A model generated the notes under the pieces. The model had not been told where the DNA came from and made no database searches. It saw only the letters and a program-made list of their open reading frames with translations. The translations under genes and the position numbers were made by a program. Source: Manihot esculenta (taxonomy: Eukaryota; Streptophyta; Magnoliopsida; Malpighiales; Euphorbiaceae). From it: DNA of 64,000 nt. Positions 60,539-64,000 of the stretch are shown here, piece after piece; positions within the stretch are counted from its first letter, which is position 1; each line of letters opens with the position of its first letter. The stretch is taken from the NCBI RefSeq assembly GCF_001659605.2, contig NC_035162.2:28263526-28327525 (forward strand), read 5' to 3'.

Positions 60539-61628
60539 GTTAGGAAAACTAAATTAAAGGAAGTGAACTTCTTAAAAATTAAAAAGAGTACTAGAAATAA
60601 GTCAAATTTTACTTATTTACTAGAAATTAAAGTTTTTGAATTGAATTACTTCTAACCAAATAAGAATTTAGATCTTAAATTTATGGATATTAAAACTCTA
60701 TGTTTCTCCTTAGATCTTTATACACCTACAAGTAAAATCCTTAAATACCATAATTTTTCTCCAAAATTCTCTAATATAGTCAAAGGAAACATCAAGTATA
60801 CTTATAAGTTTGTTATATATTTATCATTGATTCGAAGCAAGAGGTAGTCATTGTTCTTGCAGAGGTTAATTTTCAATTGTTAAGAGTAGATGTATATGTC
60901 TGTTAGTAACATGCCCTACAATGAATCTATTGGTTGTAGTTGAATATTATTTTTTTTAATGTATTTTAAGTATTTAAATACATTATATAAAATCTGTTAT
61001 TTATCTTTGGTGTTAATTTAATTGAATCTCGAGTAAAGATAAGGTTCATAAGATTATATTACAATGCAAAGAAAATTATAATGTGGTTATAATTGTGAGA
61101 TTCTTATTGCATTTAAGTAATGTCTCCAAATGTTTCTAGTTGATATTCTTATCATGATTGGACAATAATTAGAGCTGTTGAAATTAGTACATATTATATT
61201 CTTTCCTTTTAGAGGAGGCAACTGATCTCATAGGTTGAGATATGTGAGATGTCTATAACTAATATGTAGATACTTAATTTATAAATAAGTGCACTGAACT
61301 GATTTACTTGAGAAATCCATATAAAAAATAACTTGTATCTATAGATTACGCAAGTGATGATTGTGTAAGTTATCCTTTGACTTGAAATCAATAAATAATC
61401 TTATATAGAGACTTTTATGTTTAGATTCATCTTACACGTTTCTTGGTTTATAAGTAATGAATGGAGATGAATTAGATATATTAGGTACTATATGAAGGTG
61501 TTTATATAATTGAGATTAGATTCATTACCCTAGTTAAATTAGGGAATATCTCATTTGTTCTCTGCTAGCATTGATCATGAAATTCTTATGCAAGGTAGAA
61601 CTAAATTAGCAAATGAGATTTGGAATTT
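60539..61628. other. AT-rich stretch without recognisable genes
   Basis: No ORF worth calling and no protein homology were seen. TGTTAGTAACATGCCC at 60901 and phrases such as AAGTGCACTGAACTGA suggest an old Copia-type LTR, but this is only a resemblance. It may be the nearest thing to original host sequence in the window. Confidence 0.3.
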
Positions 61629-61633
61629 CATTC

Positions 61634-61909
61634 TGTAACAGCCCGGCCCCGTACGACCGGCCCTGTTACCGCTCACAGCCCGTGACCTTCCTCTGGGCCC
61701 AGCCACTGTGAGCAGCTCTTAACATCCCTTCACCCTCACGGGTTCCAGGCAGGATTTGTCCCTCGGGGGAGCCATTACGGCCCGCCCTAGCCCGAGTGGA
61801 TTTGGCCCAATTCCTTCCTCTGGGAATTAGGTCGCCTCCCCCACTGCTCGAACCCTTGACCTCCCACTTTAAGGGAATAGTCTGGTGAGAGTGAGTACCA
61901 ATTGTTCCA
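61634..61909 (-). mobile_element. SINE-like copy 1 (276 bp, minus)
   Basis: On the minus strand it starts TGGAACAATTGGTACTC, like a tRNA A box. A B box (GGGTTCGAGC) follows about 54 nt after the start. Both together mark a tRNA-derived Pol III head. It is preceded by CATTC (61629-61633). Confidence 0.6.
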
Positions 61910-61910
61910 A

Positions 61911-62186
61911 TGGAACAATTGGTACTCACTCTCACCAGACTATTCCCTTAAAGTGGGAGGTCAAGGGTTCGAGCAGTGGGGGAGGCGACCTAATTCCCAG
62001 AGGAAGGAATTGGGCCAAATCCACTCGGGCTAGGGCGGGCCGTAATGGCTCCCCCGAGGGACAAATCCTGCCTGGAACCCGTGAGGGTGAAGGGATGTTA
62101 AGAGCTGCTCACAGTGGCTGGGCCCAGAGGAAGGTCACGGGCTGTGAGCGGTAACAGGGTCGGTCGTACGGGGCCGGGCTGTTACA
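61911..62186 (+). mobile_element. SINE-like copy 2 (276 bp, plus), inverted partner of copy 1
   Basis: It is the reverse complement of copy 1 with one difference noticed (GGGTCGG for GGGCCGG near 62160). The two heads meet at a single A (61910). The A box is near 61911-61922 and the B box near 61964-61973. The identical 89-codon ORFs on the two strands are a by-product of this symmetry. Confidence 0.6.
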
Positions 62187-62210
62187 TAAAAAGGCGCCTT
62201 TTTATGTAAC
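62183..62210. repeat. Perfect short palindrome joining SINE-like copies 2 and 3
   Basis: A 28-bp stretch, TTACATAAAAAGGC followed by its reverse complement, spans the junction. It is made of the two TGTAA ends plus a central AAAAAGGCGCCTTTTT. Confidence 0.8.
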
Positions 62211-62502
62211 AGCCCGGACGTGATCCCCGGCACTGTTACCGTTCACACCCAGGGCTATCCCTCGCCTGGCCTCTTGCCACCTCGGGCTTTCCACTGGCGT
62301 ATGAACAGCTCTTAACATCCCTTCACCCTCACGGGTTCCGGGCAGGATTTGTCCCTCGGGGGAGCCATTACGGCCCGCCCTAGCCCGAGTGGATTTGGCC
62401 CAATTCCTTCCTCTGGGAATTAGGTCGCCTCCCCCACTGCTCGAACCCTTGACCTCCCACTTTAAGGGAATAGTCTGGTGAGAGTGAGTACCAATTGTTC
62501 CA
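62205..62502 (-). mobile_element. SINE-like copy 3 (298 bp, minus), diverged tail
   Basis: It has the same orientation as copy 1. The head half, from the Pol III boxes to GGGTTCCGGGCAGG, is nearly identical, but the distal 100 bp differ (CGGACGTGATCCCC). CATTC at 62501-62505 overlaps its last two bases and may be the TSD of the composite or of the adjacent LTR. Confidence 0.55.
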
Positions 62503-62505
62503 TTC

Positions 62506-64000
62506 TGTAACGACCCGGAATCCGATACCCCTCTGTAACGGCCCGAACCATCACCGGCGCTAGGATCCAGATCGGCTTAAGGCCGCCGGGACCCGTAGCA
62601 AGCCAACATACATACTATTTCCTGGTAAAATCCCGTGCATGAACAAAAACTTAAACATAAAGCCTGAAATCTGAACATACACCAAGCTTGATCCGTATGC
62701 TACAACATAACTGTGAACATAAACTTTCCCATGCTAGAGCCCTCATCAAATGCTCTAGCTGGGTCAAGATTACATACATCAAGCCTGGTTCTCAACTCAA
62801 CATAAAAACATTTCATAATCATGCATCAACAGGGATTAACCAAACTATAGGGCCAAGCACACGCTAATCCATAAACATTAACTCTACTATCAGCTACATA
62901 CATTATCTCAAATTACATTACCTCAACTTATAATACAAGTCCACTTCTAAAACTACTAAACTGATACATAAACATAAACTATTACATAAAACACACGTCT
63001 CTTAATCTTTACCCTGCTGACTTCTGAGCTCTGACTTAAACCTGCAACACTGGGGTTAGGGGGGAGGGGTGAGCTAAAAAGCCCAGTGAGTAGAAACAGA
63101 GAAAACAGTTCATTAATTATGATTTCATTTTACCAAAAACATTTGCTTTAATTCCTCCATTTTTAGGTATATTATTATTCATTTAACTTCTTCTTTCTTT
63201 TTCTTATTCATGCTTTCATGAAATGCGTCATAACACAGAGAAATCACATAATCTTGTCCGTCTCGGGGCTTATGCAAGATTTATTCCCCACGGACCCTGG
63301 TTTCTGAGAGTCTGTCTTTTTGCATGCATCTTTCCTCTCAGAGGATGGACATGACATCAAAAATCCCTCTGTCGGTGCCCGGCTCCCCCATAGGAGCTCA
63401 CAAAGGCCTGTAACATACATGACATGGTGTCTGGTCCACAGAGAGCTCACATGGACTTTCCTACATGTACTTGTCCGGCTCTCAAAGGACTAAGACAAGA
63501 CTCGTGACAGATATGGGCTATTGAAGTCGCCTCGGTCCACCCTACCTCAGCATCAACATGAAATAATGCAATGCAACATATTCGTGAACTAGTGCAATCA
63601 ACCTACTATACATAATCATGATGCATGCTCATGCTTTAGGCGTTAGATTTCGTGCATAAAAGATTAAGTTTAGTTCTACTCACCTCCTGGCAGACGCTGA
63701 CTGACTCTGCAACTGCTAGCACTACTGGCTTCCTCGGTCCCTCGGGTCCGATCCTACACAGGTGGACTCGAATGAGGTGCCAAACACACTCTAACAACTC
63801 ATAAACATACCCCCAAAAACCCCTCAAAACATCACTAAAACATGCATGGAAAACACCCAAGAAACGGCTGGACAGGGCACTTTCGGCGGCACCTTCGGCG
63901 GCCGAAAGTCTCTTCCAGAGACGAAACTCGGGTAGGTTCGGCGGCAGGTTCGGCGGCCGAAACCCTAGGACAGAAACGAAAGTCCCTCCTTCGGGGGCAC
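62506..64000 (-). repeat. Tek-G: LTR of a Tekay-type element, truncated by window end
   Basis: On the minus strand it ends GGGTCGTTACA at 62506, with the CTAGCGCCGGTGATGG block typical of the group. The mini-exon-like block is 63684-63753 and a palindrome array runs from about 63880 to the window end. A run of 63110-63230 is unusually AT-rich. It is a distinct family, not a copy of Tek-A to F. Confidence 0.85.
63684..63753 (-). other. Mini-exon-like block in Tek-G LTR (70 nt)
   Basis: On the minus strand CTGTGTAG precedes it and CAGGAG then GTGAGT follows, as in the other LTRs. Confidence 0.45.

Noticed and set aside
61911..61975. A functional tRNA gene suggested by A-box and B-box matches
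   Set aside because: No acceptor stem or full cloverleaf is evident and the sequence continues as a 276-bp repeat. It is best read as a tRNA-derived SINE head.
61666..62154. Two identical 89-codon ORFs on opposite strands (61666-61935 and 61885-62154)
   Set aside because: They are one sequence read twice across the SINE-like palindrome. The repeat has Pol III boxes, not a coding structure.

Overview
This is plant nuclear DNA made almost entirely of LTR retrotransposons nested inside each other; I see no ordinary host gene. The evidence is Ty3/gypsy polyproteins of two plant-typical lineages, tRNA-iMet primer sites, GT-AG introns and a tRNA-derived SINE. One lineage is chromodomain-bearing and Tekay/Del-like (labelled Tek-A, B, C, D, F, G, H). 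The other is Tat-like with two RNase H domains (labelled Tat-1, Tat-2). The species cannot be fixed from the sequence; a eudicot is my guess.

Nesting, from exact target-site duplications (TSDs) and matching broken genes. The oldest host is Tat-2 (+ strand; 48476-49900 and 58833-60538), a decayed Tat element. Tek-D (+; 42187-48475 in this window) inserted into its integrase. Tek-F (+; 49901-58832, TSD CCCTT) inserted into its 3' tandem-repeat region. Tat-1 (- strand; 1681-11656 and 39789-42186) inserted into the gag gene of Tek-D. Tek-A (-; 11657-39788, TSD TTCAA) inserted into the protease of Tat-1. Tek-B (+; 16594-26162, TSD TCTAT) and Tek-C (-; 27126-35720, TSD CTGCC) inserted into Tek-A. 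The left edge is the end of another LTR (Tek-H, 1-1680) lying within Tat-1. That gives five levels: Tat-2 > Tek-D > Tat-1 > Tek-A > Tek-B/Tek-C. LTR-pair divergence agrees with the order: Tek-B and Tek-C pairs differ at about 3-4 sites by eye, Tek-A at about a dozen plus a 20-bp indel, and Tek-F at more.

Coding content. Tat-1 has a long open pol (7899-11656) and, on the opposite strand, a complete antisense gene with three exons (3006-6052). A 76-bp tandem array of about 14 units separates the two. Tat-2 keeps an eroded version of the same plan. Tek-B is nearly intact apart from one stop codon before the integrase core. Tek-A, D and F have several stops or frameshifts. Tek-C has young LTRs around a long-dead, rearranged interior and looks like a non-autonomous element moved in trans.

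Right end. 60539-61628 is AT-rich without recognisable genes. 61634-62502 is a composite of three tRNA-derived SINE-like copies, two of which form an almost perfect 553-bp palindrome. From 62506 to the window end is another Tekay-type LTR (Tek-G, -).

The most unusual signal is a conserved splice-like architecture in all the Tekay-type LTRs: a donor, a 68-90 nt mini-exon, a second donor, and an acceptor 7-8 nt before the gag start. Arrays of GCC-box-containing palindromes and CCAGG/CCTGG hairpin repeats lie around or inside the inferred introns.
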